DNA of 64,000 nt, from contig JAHBVU010000010.1 in the NCBI GenBank assembly GCA_019637315.1, positions 1 through 64,000 on the forward strand, read 5' to 3'. The DNA comes from Gemmatimonadales bacterium. GTDB lineage: Bacteria > Gemmatimonadota > Gemmatimonadetes > Gemmatimonadales > GWC2-71-9. Of this stretch, positions 34,794 to 43,578 are shown piece after piece. A program made the translations under genes and the position numbers. The notes under the pieces are model-generated. The model made no database searches. It worked only from the letters and a program-made list of their open reading frames with translations, and was not told the origin of the DNA. How positions within the stretch are numbered: the stretch's first letter is position 1; each line of letters opens with the position of its first letter.

Positions 34794-37133
34794 ATGGCGA
34801 GGCGGGTTTGGGCGTGGCTGGCGCTGGCGGGACTCGGGGTGGCAGGCCAAGCAGGGGAGGCGGGCGCTCAGGCCGCCCGGCGAGAGATCTCGAGGTCTCA
34901 GTATGCCGCCGCGGAGCGGATGCTACCCGCCAATGCCGACAAGCTCGTCTTTCGCGACAAGATCGTGCCGCAGTGGATCGACGGAGGCAATCGGTTCTGG
35001 TACCGGGTCCGGACCCCCGCCGGGGCCGAGTTCATCCTGGTCGATCCGGCTCGCCGGAGCCGCCGTCCGGCGTTTGATCACGGCCGGCTCGCGGCCGAAC
35101 TCGGTCGCGTACTCGCTCGCGGTGTCGCCGCGGATTCGCTTCCGTTCGAGACGCTGACGTGGGAGGAGAAGGGCAAAGCGCCCTCGATCCTCGTCGTGAT
35201 CGAGCAGAAGACTTATCGCTGTGAGCTGGACCGCTACCGGTGCGGTCAGGAGGAGTCAGGCCCGCCGCGCTTGCCGAACGAGTTGCTCTCGCCGGACGGC
35301 AAGTGGGGCCTCTCGCATCGCGATCACAACCTTTGGCTGCGTGAGGTTGCCAGCGGAGCCGAAGGGCAGCTGACACACGACGGGGTCCGCCGACATGCGT
35401 ATGGCTTGCACCCCGAATCGAACACAGTCTGGGCCACGGTGCAGCGGGCCGGGTTGCCGCAGCCCCCGATGGCGCTCTGGTCGCCCGACTCGCGCCGGAT
35501 CCTGACGCACCGGCTCGACGAGCGCGGCCTGGCCGAGTCGCATCTGATTCAGTCGGTACCTGCGGAAGGATTGCGTCCCAAACTCTGGTCCTTCGTCTTC
35601 CCCTTTCCAGGCGACTCGCTTTCGCAGGCGCAATGGCTGGTGATCGATGTGAACTCGGGTGGGATGACGCCGCTCGGTGGGAGGTTCGGCATGGCGTACA
35701 ACTCGCCGATTGCGTTCCACGAGGCCTGGTGGGGTGACTCCGTCACCGCCTACTTCATCAGCCGGGAGCGGGCCAGCAAGTCGTATCGATTGATGCAGGC
35801 GGACGCGCGATCGGGGCGGGTCTCGGCCCTGGCGGAGGAGCGTGGCCCGACCATGGTCGAGGCGACGCTGATGCTCGGTACGCGACCGAACAGCCGGGTC
35901 CTGGGTGGCGGTCGGGAGCTGGTCTGGTTTTCGCAGCGCGACGGATGGGCGCAGCTCTATCTCGTCGATGGTGCGACCGGTCAGGTCAAGAATCGGATCA
36001 CCGACGGGCAGTACGTCGTTCGGGAAATCGTGCACGTCGACGAGCGCGCGCGCCGAATCTGGTTCACCGCCGGCGGCAAGGAAGCGGGGCGCGATCCGTA
36101 CTACCGGCACCTCTACTCGGTCGGGCTCGACGGCACCGGCCTGACCCTGCTCACGCCGGAGGATGCGGAGCACGAGATCAGCGTCAGTCCCAACGGGCGG
36201 TGGGCGGTGGATCGGGTGAGCCGGGTCGATCTCGCGCCGCGGACCGTACTTCGGTCGATGGATGGCAAAACCGTGTTGCCGCTCGAGGCAGCGGACCTCT
36301 CTGCGCTGCTTGCGACCGGTTGGCGTTATCCGGAGCGTTTCACGGTGAAAGCCGCCGATGGCACCACCGATCTGTACGGCATCATCATCACCCCGCCCGA
36401 CTTCGACTCGACCCGCCGGTACCCGGTGTTGGAGGAGAACTATCCTGGGCCACAGATCACGCTGGTGCCCCGCGCGTTCACTGCGGGCGGTGATCTTCGG
36501 GCGATGGTGACACTCGGCTTCGTCGGTGTCATAGTCGACGGGCGGGGCACTCCCTTCCGGTCCAAAGCGTTCCACGATGTGTCCTATGGTCGCTTGGAGA
36601 CGGCCGGCTCGCTCGAAGATCACATCGCCGCGTTCCGGCAGATCGGGCAGACGCGCCGGTACCTCGACCTCGATCGGGTTGGCATCTACGGGCATTCAGG
36701 CGGCGGGTTCGCCTCGGCGCGCGCCATGTTTCTCTATCCCGATTTCTACAAGGTCGCGGTGTCGTCGGCGGGGAATCACGATCAGCGCGGCTATCTCTCG
36801 CTCTGGGGAGAGACCTATCAGGGCTTGCCGCAGGGAGACAACTATGCTGCGCAGGCCAATCAGTCGATTGCAGCGAATCTGAAGGGCAAGCTGCTGCTGG
36901 CCTACGCAGACATGGACGACAACGTCTCGCCGTGGCTGACGGTTCAGGTCATCGACGCGCTCACCAAGGCGAACAAGGATTACGACCTGCTGATCGTGCC
37001 GAACGGATCCCACGCGATGTCGGCCAATCCGTATTTCCGGCGGCGGCGCTGGGACTACTTCGTTCAGCACCTGATGGGTGCGGCGCCGCCGGCGGGATAC
37101 GAGATTACGACGAAGTCCGAGTATCCGTTCTAG
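34794..37133 (+). CDS. Secreted prolyl-oligopeptidase-family peptidase (S9, DPP IV-like)
   Basis: A 779-residue exported peptidase. A signal peptide ends near GEAGAQ (residue 25). An N-terminal beta-propeller region (about 60-500; LLSPDGKWGLSHRDHNLWLREVASG) resembles DPP IV proteins. The alpha/beta-hydrolase domain holds the nucleophile Ser about residue 635 in GIYGHSGGGFA, the Asp in YADMDDNVSPW and the His in PNGSHAM. It would remove dipeptides from peptide N-termini, often after proline. ATG 34794 follows GAGGAGG and starts the signal sequence; the frame is open back to 34458, but that part is antisense to the divergent gene. A tandem repeat lies 40 bases upstream. Confidence 0.88.
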   Translation: MARRVWAWLALAGLGVAGQAGEAGAQAARREISRSQYAAAERMLPANADKLVFRDKIVPQWIDGGNRFWYRVRTPAGAEFILVDPARRSRRPAFDHGRLAAELGRVLARGVAADSLPFETLTWEEKGKAPSILVVIEQKTYRCELDRYRCGQEESGPPRLPNELLSPDGKWGLSHRDHNLWLREVASGAEGQLTHDGVRRHAYGLHPESNTVWATVQRAGLPQPPMALWSPDSRRILTHRLDERGLAESHLIQSVPAEGLRPKLWSFVFPFPGDSLSQAQWLVIDVNSGGMTPLGGRFGMAYNSPIAFHEAWWGDSVTAYFISRERASKSYRLMQADARSGRVSALAEERGPTMVEATLMLGTRPNSRVLGGGRELVWFSQRDGWAQLYLVDGATGQVKNRITDGQYVVREIVHVDERARRIWFTAGGKEAGRDPYYRHLYSVGLDGTGLTLLTPEDAEHEISVSPNGRWAVDRVSRVDLAPRTVLRSMDGKTVLPLEAADLSALLATGWRYPERFTVKAADGTTDLYGIIITPPDFDSTRRYPVLEENYPGPQITLVPRAFTAGGDLRAMVTLGFVGVIVDGRGTPFRSKAFHDVSYGRLETAGSLEDHIAAFRQIGQTRRYLDLDRVGIYGHSGGGFASARAMFLYPDFYKVAVSSAGNHDQRGYLSLWGETYQGLPQGDNYAAQANQSIAANLKGKLLLAYADMDDNVSPWLTVQVIDALTKANKDYDLLIVPNGSHAMSANPYFRRRRWDYFVQHLMGAAPPAGYEITTKSEYPF

Positions 37134-37148
37134 TCGAGGCTGCGGATG

Positions 37149-37724
37149 CTAGGCGGGCTCTTGGTAGCGCTGCACCTGATCCCAGGCGGCATCGAGTTCC
37201 AGGCGGGATATCCAGCGAGCCAGGACCGGCTGGTCGATCCCGTCACCGCTCACAGCCAGCATCCGTACGATATCGCGCAGGTGACGGTCGGATCCGCCGG
37301 CCTTATAGTATTTGAGCTTCCCGAGAATGACAGCCTCGATAGGAGCAATCTGGACCCGCTCGCCTTCGATGTCGCGAACGATACGGTGCTGGAACGCCCA
37401 GGCATTGAGCGGATCAGCGCCTGGCAGGTAGACGTCTGCCCGCATGGCTGTCTCGTGATGGCTGACGTTGAAATGGCCGTGTTCGGGGCGATCAGCTTCC
37501 TCCCGGATGACCTCGATCGGCGGAACATAGAATGCCTCGGCTGGCCACAACGCGCTGAACCTAGCGGCATCACTAGAACGGAGCCGGATCACGAGGTCAA
37601 CATCCACAGTCATTCGGGGGTGACCGTAGACGACGGCGGCCAATCCTCCCGTGACCATATACTCGAGACCCGCCCGGTTGAGGGGGCGCACGAAAAGGGA
37701 GACGAGACTAGGGCCGTGCGTCAC
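37149..37724 (-). CDS. Nucleotidyltransferase-fold protein of a small two-gene module
   Basis: A 191-residue protein. Residues about 20-45 (YMVTGGLAAVVYGHPRMTVDVDLVI) show the minimal nucleotidyltransferase signature: GG, then a D-x-D pair about 14 residues later. This is the pattern of proteins in the AbiEii/MNT region of the superfamily. The C-terminal half is helical (APIEAVILGKLKYYKAGGSDRHLRDI), also a family feature. The short upstream gene overlaps its start by 17 bases. The arrangement resembles toxin-antitoxin or DNA-associated NTase modules, but neither toxicity nor substrate can be read from the sequence. Convergent with the S9 peptidase gene, 15 bases between stops. Confidence 0.78.
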   Translation of the reverse strand: MTHGPSLVSLFVRPLNRAGLEYMVTGGLAAVVYGHPRMTVDVDLVIRLRSSDAARFSALWPAEAFYVPPIEVIREEADRPEHGHFNVSHHETAMRADVYLPGADPLNAWAFQHRIVRDIEGERVQIAPIEAVILGKLKYYKAGGSDRHLRDIVRMLAVSGDGIDQPVLARWISRLELDAAWDQVQRYQEPA

Positions 37725-37899
37725 GGAAGAGCTTTCGGACGGCTGCCGTCACCTCACCTTCAGACCAGCTTGGATGACGCCCGCGTACCCCGGCTTCCGC
37801 AGCCGCCCAAGCCTGCAGCCAGAGTGAGTGGGCGAGCCGGACTCGCTCGTCCGCCGACATCTGCCGGATACGCTCGACGGTAGGATCCATTGCCATCAT
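37708..37899 (-). CDS. Small partner protein of the nucleotidyltransferase
   Basis: A 63-residue protein (60 if the third Met, ATG 37890, is used). It forms a short helical unit with MSADERVRLAHSLWLQAWAAAEAGVRGRHPSWSEGEV and VRKLFRDA. The RHPSWSEGEVTAAVRKLF pattern is one I associate with small proteins encoded directly before nucleotidyltransferase genes. Its end overlaps the start of the NTase by 17 bases, indicating a coupled pair. It may act as the antitoxin or an assembly partner; this is inference. Confidence 0.65.
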   Translation of the reverse strand: MMAMDPTVERIRQMSADERVRLAHSLWLQAWAAAEAGVRGRHPSWSEGEVTAAVRKLFRDARP

Positions 37900-37973
37900 G
37901 CCGAGAATTGTTGCGCGACGACCCCGCCAACCGCAAGGCGGGACGGATCCGGGATCGCTGCGGTAGCCGGCGC

Positions 37974-39656
37974 CTACGGTGACGTGACAGGCAGCAGGAG
38001 ATATGACATGCGCTGGCGGTCATGGTAGACCGTCTGGGTCGCGACGACGCCGCTGCTGTCCCTGCCGATGGGCCCGCCGGTCTGCATGTTCCGATCGAAC
38101 TTCGGGAACGCGTGCGACGCCACCTCGAGGCGAATGCGCCAACCGGTTTCCAGCAGGATGCAGGTCGACCAGTTGTCGACCGTATACTCCTCGACCTTGC
38201 CAGGCTCGAGCAGCACCGAACGATCAAACCCGAACCGATAGCGAGCGCGCACCACGCCGTCGTTGAGGCGCAGCGCAAATCCATCGGGTCGGACGGCAAC
38301 GACTTTGGTCATCCAGTCTGTGTCACGTGCCGAGCTTGCGGCAAAGAGCTTGACCTGAAGGGGGCCGCAGACCTCCATCGGCCGGGTCAGTGGCGCCGAC
38401 GTATAGACCAGCAGGTCGTTGCGCTCCTGGACCGTGCGGTAGTCATCCGGCCCGCCAACTTGTGAGAAGGCGTCGTCGGTCAGAAACGGCACCGCGTCGG
38501 CCGGGTCGGCCCGGTAGCGGTCGGGTGGCTGGGCCCCGGGTGGCAGGGTGTCGAGCACGCCGTCGCCGAAGCGCGAGTTGGCCTTGCCGTTGCTGTGGAG
38601 GTAGAAGCGGAGGTAGCGGGTTCGCGCCAGCGGCCACTCCCGCTCGGTGCGCCAGCGATTCTCGCCCATTACGAAGATCTGGACGGTCGGGTCGCGGTCG
38701 GCGCGGTTCGGTGCGTCCTTGAGCCAGTAGTCGAACCAGCGCAGGTTGAGGCTGTCCAGATCGATGACGGCGTCGGGGCCGAAGTCGATCTCGCCCAGCT
38801 TGCGACCCTGGTTGATTCGGTGGCCCCAGGGGCCGATCATCATGAACTGATGCGGACTGCTCCGCAGATTGACGAAGTTCTCCGTGGTGCCCACCAGGAC
38901 GTCGTCGTACCAGCCGCTGATGTGCAACATCGGGATGGTCGTGCCGATGAGCGCCTGCTGATAGGCCTGCTGCTGCCAGTAGCTGTTGCGCACCGAGTGG
39001 TCGAACCAGTCGCGCCACGCCGGGATGTTGCGACCCAGTTCCTGGTCCGCTTGGTAGAGGGGCAGGTGCGAGTAGGCGCCGCGCAGATCGTGGCGTGAGA
39101 TGTCCTGCATGGTCCGCCCCGACAGCGCGGCCAGCCACGACAGGGTCATCGGACTCAGGGCGCCGTGCTGATTGGGAAAGTTGCGATCCGGGTCCGGTGG
39201 CGTGACGCTCGGAATCAGCGCTTTGAGTGACGGCGGCTTGAGGGCGGCCGCGTAGAGCTGGACCCATCCCAGGTACGAACCACCCATCATCCCGACTTTG
39301 CCGTTGGCCCAGGGTTGCCGGGCCAGCCATTCGATCGTGTCGTAACCGTCTTCGGCTTCGGTCACCATCGGATAGAAGGTGCCGTCGGAGTCGCCTCGGC
39401 CGCGCACGTCCTGGACCACGTAGGCATAGCCCCGCGAGGCCCAGAGCTTGCCCGCCGTTACCTGGCTGGCCACCCCGTTGTCATACGGCGTGCGGAGGAG
39501 AATGATGGGCACTCGCTCCGTCGTATTGGGCCGATAGACATCGGCGGAGAGCGTTACGCCATCGCGCATCGGGACGCGAACGTCGTACTGCATCACGATG
39601 GGTGCAGGGGCGGCTGTCTGGAGGACCGCGAGGAGAGCAATACCGAAATGCGTCAC
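37974..39656 (-). CDS. CocE/NonD-family hydrolase (X-Pro dipeptidyl-peptidase-like)
   Basis: A 561-residue serine hydrolase. The N-terminus (THFGIALLAVLQTAAPAP) is a short signal peptide, so it is probably exported. The alpha/beta domain shows RVPMRDGVTLSADVYRP, VVQDVRGRGDSDGTFYP, the nucleophile in MMGGSYLGW, GWYDDVL and GPWGH, all typical of CocE/glutaryl acylase/X-Pro peptidases. The C-terminal beta domain (about 380-550) matches the jelly-roll cap. GTG 39656 is chosen because it begins the signal sequence; the open frame further upstream to 40403 is antisense to the next gene. Likely a peptidase or acylase acting in the periplasm. Confidence 0.86.
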   Translation of the reverse strand: MTHFGIALLAVLQTAAPAPIVMQYDVRVPMRDGVTLSADVYRPNTTERVPIILLRTPYDNGVASQVTAGKLWASRGYAYVVQDVRGRGDSDGTFYPMVTEAEDGYDTIEWLARQPWANGKVGMMGGSYLGWVQLYAAALKPPSLKALIPSVTPPDPDRNFPNQHGALSPMTLSWLAALSGRTMQDISRHDLRGAYSHLPLYQADQELGRNIPAWRDWFDHSVRNSYWQQQAYQQALIGTTIPMLHISGWYDDVLVGTTENFVNLRSSPHQFMMIGPWGHRINQGRKLGEIDFGPDAVIDLDSLNLRWFDYWLKDAPNRADRDPTVQIFVMGENRWRTEREWPLARTRYLRFYLHSNGKANSRFGDGVLDTLPPGAQPPDRYRADPADAVPFLTDDAFSQVGGPDDYRTVQERNDLLVYTSAPLTRPMEVCGPLQVKLFAASSARDTDWMTKVVAVRPDGFALRLNDGVVRARYRFGFDRSVLLEPGKVEEYTVDNWSTCILLETGWRIRLEVASHAFPKFDRNMQTGGPIGRDSSGVVATQTVYHDRQRMSYLLLPVTSP

Positions 39657-39746
39657 GAATGCCTGGCCGGAGGAATCGCTGTAGATTACCGCCCGATCGC
39701 GAGATATGAAACCGTTCAGACCGTCCGAAAGAGTATCTGAGACACC

Positions 39747-40844
39747 ATGAAGATCACCGATATCGAAACACCCGCCCCGCTCGTCGACCTCGATGTGCTC
39801 GAGCGGAACCTCGACCGGGTTGCCAATTACGCCACGCAGCACGGCATCGGGCTCCGGCCCCATGTGAAGACGCACAAGTCTGTCTCGGTGGCGCGCGGGC
39901 AGGTCTCGCGCGGTGCGCTCGGGCTGACCTGCGCGACGACCAAAGAGGCCGAGGTCATGGCCGAGGTGGCGGACGACATTCTGGTGGCCTATCCGCCGGT
40001 TGGGGCGGCCCGGTTGGCGCGCCTGATGGCCTTGCCGTCCCGGGTCCGTCTCATGGTGGCGCTCGACTCGGCCGAGGCGATCGAGGCGCTGGGCGCGGCG
40101 GCCAAGGCGGCCGGTCGGCCGGTGCGCGTCTTGATCGAGTGCGATCTCGGCATGCATCGGGTCGGGGTCCAGACCGCCGCTGAGGCGGTCCGACTCGCCA
40201 AGCTGGTGCAGAGTCTGCCACCGCTCGAGTTTGCCGGGGTCAACTTCTATCCGGGACACATCCGCCAGGAAGTCAATGCGCAAGAGGCGCTGCTCGACCA
40301 GCTCAAGGCGGACATCGCCAGCTGGCTCGACGCCTTCAAGGCTGCCGGCATCGTCCCCGGCATCGTGAGCGGCGGCTCGACGCCGACGGCGTTCCGAGGG
40401 CATGAGATTCCCGGCCTGACCGAGATCCGTCCCGGCACCTACGTCTATAACGATCGTGAAATCATGGGAATCGGCCTCGCCACCCCGGCGGATTGCGCGC
40501 TGACGGTCCTCGCGACGGTGGTCAGCACGGCGGTGGCAGGACAGGCCGTGGTCGACGCGGGCACCAAAGCGTTAGGCCGTGAGCCGCTCCGGATCGGTAC
40601 GGCCACCGGCTTCGGCGAAGTCGTCGGGCATCCGGAGGTAACGGTCAAAGGCATGTCGGAGGAGCACGGCATTCTCGACCTGAGCGCTTCGACCTGGCGC
40701 CCCAAGGTCGGTGATCAGGTCCGGATCATTCCGAACCATGTCTGCATCGTGACGCATTTGAACGATGTGGTTCACGGGGTTCGGGGTGACACGGTCGAGA
40801 CGGTCTGGCCGATTGCGGCCCGAGGACGACTGGCGGCCGTGTGA
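39747..40844 (+). CDS. D-threonine aldolase / D-serine dehydratase-like PLP enzyme (alanine-racemase fold)
   Basis: A 365-residue fold-type III PLP enzyme. ETPAPLVDLDVLERN and RPHVKTHKSVSVAR (PLP lysine) at about residues 8-50 are the signature of this family, followed by GLTCATTKEAEVMAE. NHVCIVTHLNDV near the C-terminus supplies the His and Cys usual for the D-serine dehydratase/D-threonine aldolase metal site. It would cleave or deaminate a D-beta-hydroxy amino acid in the cytoplasm. Its stop overlaps the GTG of the ABC-F gene. In a window with several D-peptide hydrolases this fits D-amino-acid use, but that link is inferred. Confidence 0.85.
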   Translation: MKITDIETPAPLVDLDVLERNLDRVANYATQHGIGLRPHVKTHKSVSVARGQVSRGALGLTCATTKEAEVMAEVADDILVAYPPVGAARLARLMALPSRVRLMVALDSAEAIEALGAAAKAAGRPVRVLIECDLGMHRVGVQTAAEAVRLAKLVQSLPPLEFAGVNFYPGHIRQEVNAQEALLDQLKADIASWLDAFKAAGIVPGIVSGGSTPTAFRGHEIPGLTEIRPGTYVYNDREIMGIGLATPADCALTVLATVVSTAVAGQAVVDAGTKALGREPLRIGTATGFGEVVGHPEVTVKGMSEEHGILDLSASTWRPKVGDQVRIIPNHVCIVTHLNDVVHGVRGDTVETVWPIAARGRLAAV

Positions 40845-42781
40845 GCTTGCTGTCGCTGGGCGGGATCGCGGTTCGGTTTGCCGACACCACGATTCTCGAC
40901 AATGTCACGTTCATGGTCGGTCGCGGCGAATGCTGGGGCGTGATCGGCCGGAACGGAATCGGAAAGACGTCGCTCTTCGAAGTGATCACCGGCGATCTCG
41001 TACCCGCGACCGGTTCGGTTGCGCGGGCCTCGGGTCTCAAGGTGGCGGTGCTCGATCAGCACCGCACCTTCGAAGAGGGCGAGACGGTCTGGGAAGCTGC
41101 CGCAGGAGCTTATCGCGAGTTGCGGCGGCTCGAAACGACCATTGCCGACGACGCCGAGGCGCTGGCCACGGCAAGCGGCGATGAGGCCGAGCGCCTGATG
41201 GCGCGGTACGCCCGGAACCTCGAACGGTTCGAGCATGAGGGTGGCTACACCGTTACTGCGCGGGTCGACGCCATTCTCGATGGTCTCGGCTTCGACCACG
41301 TTCGGGCGCGGACGCAGCTGGTGGCCACCCTCTCCGGCGGGGAGCGCGGCCGGATCGGTCTCGCTGCGCAGCTGGCGGCGGATGCCGATCTGCTGTTGCT
41401 CGACGAGCCGACCAACCACCTCGACATTGCCGGCATCAACTGGCTCGAAGGCCATTTGCGCGAGTCGGAGGCCAGTGCGCTGGTGATCAGTCACGACCGC
41501 GCCTTTCTGGCGGCCGTGACCGATCACATCCTGCATCTCGAAGACCGCACGGGCGTCGTCTACAACTGTGGCTACACGGAGTTCGGAGAACAGCGTGCCT
41601 TCCGGCGCTTGAGCCAGCAGCGTGCGTTCGACAAGCAGGCCAAATCCATTGCCAAAGAGGAAGACTTCATCCGGCGGAATCTCGCCGGTCAGAAGTCGTC
41701 GCAGGCCGTGGGGCGTCGACGTCGGCTCGATCGTTTGCCCCGTCTCTCGGCTCCGCCGACCGATCTCGCCACGATGGCCATTCGGTTCGATGTCCGGAAC
41801 CGGGGCGGCGATCAGGTTCTCGTCGTCGACGGGCTCGGTGTCGATCTTGCCGGCCGGACCTTGCTCGAGGAGTTCAGCGGTACGATCCGGCGCGGTGATG
41901 TGGTCGGTCTCGTCGGACCCAATGGGGCGGGTAAGACCACCCTGCTGAAGACGCTGCTTGGTGAGCGTGAGCCGGCGCGAGGCAGTTCGCGGATCGGTGA
42001 GTCGATCGAGTTCGAGTACTATCGCCAGGATCTCGGCGACGTCACCCCGGGCAAGACCCTCTTCGACATCGTTCACGACTTGAGGCCGAAGTGGACCCGG
42101 GGCCAGGTGCACGATCACCTCGGCCGGATCGGCTTTACCGGCGACACTGGTCGGCGTCGCGCCGAAAGCTTGTCCGGTGGCGAGACGGCGCGCCTGTCGC
42201 TCGGTCGACTGATGCTGTCGGGCGCAAACTTCCTGATCTTCGACGAGCCCACCAACCACCTCGATGTCGAGACCATCGAATCGCTCGAAGATGCCATCTC
42301 GGCGTTCGAGGGTACGGTGCTGCTGGTCAGTCACGATCGGGCGCTGCTGCGCAGCCTGACCACCCGAACCTGGGCGCTGGCCGACGGGCGGATCGACGAC
42401 TATCCGGGTTCATATGGTGAATGGGAGGATTGGCAGGCCGATCGCTCGGCTGTTGCGCAGGCCGATGCGGCACGCGCCGCCGCCGAGCGTGAGGCCAAAC
42501 AGTCGCGGAGCAAGCCGAAGGAGGCCTCACCAGGCGGACCTCGGCCCCTGACCGCCGCGCGCCGCGCCTTGGAAGCGGCCGAGGCGGCGGTGCAGAGCGC
42601 CGAGCAGGAGGTCGCCTCGCTGGGGATCGCGCTCGATGATGCCTCCCTCTATCAGTCGGGCGATGGGGCCCGCCGCGCCGGCGAGCTTTCGCGGGCGCTC
42701 GAGGAGGCGAAACAAGCGTTGGCTCAGGCGATGACCGAGTGGGAGCGGGCCTCGATCGAAGTCGAACGACTGGCCGGCTGA
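40841..42781 (+). CDS. ABC-F family ATPase (Uup/translation-associated type)
   Basis: A 646-residue soluble protein with two ATP-binding cassettes and no membrane segment, so an ABC-F protein rather than a transporter. The first cassette has Walker A GRNGIGKTS and signature LSGGERGRI; the second has GPNGAGKTT and LSGGETARL; both have DEPTNHLD. A C-terminal coiled coil of about 80 residues (ALEAAEAAVQSAEQEVASLG) is like that of Uup. ABC-F proteins act on the ribosome or on unusual DNA structures; which applies here is unknown. GTG 40841 overlaps the stop of the PLP enzyme by four bases. Confidence 0.9.
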   Translation: MSLLSLGGIAVRFADTTILDNVTFMVGRGECWGVIGRNGIGKTSLFEVITGDLVPATGSVARASGLKVAVLDQHRTFEEGETVWEAAAGAYRELRRLETTIADDAEALATASGDEAERLMARYARNLERFEHEGGYTVTARVDAILDGLGFDHVRARTQLVATLSGGERGRIGLAAQLAADADLLLLDEPTNHLDIAGINWLEGHLRESEASALVISHDRAFLAAVTDHILHLEDRTGVVYNCGYTEFGEQRAFRRLSQQRAFDKQAKSIAKEEDFIRRNLAGQKSSQAVGRRRRLDRLPRLSAPPTDLATMAIRFDVRNRGGDQVLVVDGLGVDLAGRTLLEEFSGTIRRGDVVGLVGPNGAGKTTLLKTLLGEREPARGSSRIGESIEFEYYRQDLGDVTPGKTLFDIVHDLRPKWTRGQVHDHLGRIGFTGDTGRRRAESLSGGETARLSLGRLMLSGANFLIFDEPTNHLDVETIESLEDAISAFEGTVLLVSHDRALLRSLTTRTWALADGRIDDYPGSYGEWEDWQADRSAVAQADAARAAAEREAKQSRSKPKEASPGGPRPLTAARRALEAAEAAVQSAEQEVASLGIALDDASLYQSGDGARRAGELSRALEEAKQALAQAMTEWERASIEVERLAG

Positions 42782-42808
42782 CCGTCACGGTTCGAGGAGA
42801 CGCTTCGA

Positions 42809-43150
42809 ATGGAAGTTCAGGTGTTCGGAACCAGGAAGAGTTCGGAGACCCGAGCGGCGCTCCGCTTCTTTGCCGAGCGACGGGTCAAGACTCATTTCGT
42901 CGACTTCGCGGTGCGGGCTCCGGCGCGGGGTGAGTTGCTTCGCTTTGTCCAGAAGTTCGGCCTGGCCCAGTTGATCGATCGCAGCTCGAAGCGGTTTGCC
43001 GAGCTCGGTTGGTCGGCGGCTCGGTACAGTGATGACCAATGGCTGGACAAGCTCTCGATGGAGCCTGGGGTGATTCGGCAGCCGCTGGTTCGCTACCGAC
43101 AGCAGCTCACGATCGGTCCGGCGGACGCAACCTGGAAGACCTGGGAATGA
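42809..43150 (+). CDS. ArsC/Spx-like thioredoxin-fold protein lacking the active cysteine
   Basis: A 113-residue protein of the ArsC family (MEVQVFGTRKSSETRAALRFFAERRVKTHFVDF). At the site where ArsC has NPxC and Spx has CxxC, this protein reads GTRKSSETR; no Cys occurs anywhere in it. The RQPLVRYRQQLTIG segment near residue 93 matches the conserved R-P-x-x-x-x-x-x-x-x-x-G of the fold. It cannot act as a thiol arsenate reductase, so a binding or regulatory role is more likely. The next gene's ATG overlaps its stop, and cytochrome c and serine hydrolase genes follow. Confidence 0.78.
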   Translation: MEVQVFGTRKSSETRAALRFFAERRVKTHFVDFAVRAPARGELLRFVQKFGLAQLIDRSSKRFAELGWSAARYSDDQWLDKLSMEPGVIRQPLVRYRQQLTIGPADATWKTWE

Positions 43151-43578
43151 TGCGGCACGTCGAGCGACTGGTTGGCGCGCTGCTGGTGCTCCTGACGGGC
43201 TCAACATGGTGGGGAAGCGCCGAGGCACAGTCCGCGCCAGTCCCGCTGCCTCAGGGCATCACGCCGGCAGTCGTTGCCCAGGGCAAGGTGCTGTATGAGA
43301 GCACTGGCCTCTGCATGGCGTGTCATGGCATGGATGGCAAAGGCGGCGTCGGGCCTGACCTGACGGATGGGGTGCTGCTCCATCCGGACGGTTCTGTCGA
43401 TTCGATCACCGCGTTGCTGATTCGCGGGATCCCCGAGGCCGAGGCCAAGACCGGCATTCCGATGCCGTCCCGAGAGGGGACGGGGCTGGACGACAACGAA
43501 CTGCGGGCGGTGGCTGCGTACGTCTGGACCCTTTCCCGGTCCGTTGTGCTGCCGTCGCGGGAAGGACGGAGACGATGA
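43147..43578 (+). CDS. Secreted monohaem c-type cytochrome
   Basis: A 143-residue protein. A signal peptide ends near GSAEAQ (residue 27). One haem-binding CMACH motif lies at about residues 55-59, and the Met ligand is probably in GIPMPSREG near residue 107. The size and single CxxCH fit a small class I cytochrome. Start ATG 43147 overlaps the ArsC-like stop; ATG 43150 is equally possible. Its stop overlaps the next ATG by four bases. It presumably carries electrons in the periplasm; the partner is not encoded here. Confidence 0.87.
   Translation: MMRHVERLVGALLVLLTGSTWWGSAEAQSAPVPLPQGITPAVVAQGKVLYESTGLCMACHGMDGKGGVGPDLTDGVLLHPDGSVDSITALLIRGIPEAEAKTGIPMPSREGTGLDDNELRAVAAYVWTLSRSVVLPSREGRRR

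Noticed and set aside
40841-42781. An antibiotic-resistance ABC-F determinant
   Set aside because: Both cassettes and a Uup-like C-terminal coiled coil are present, but nothing shows the long inter-domain arm needed to assign a resistance role.
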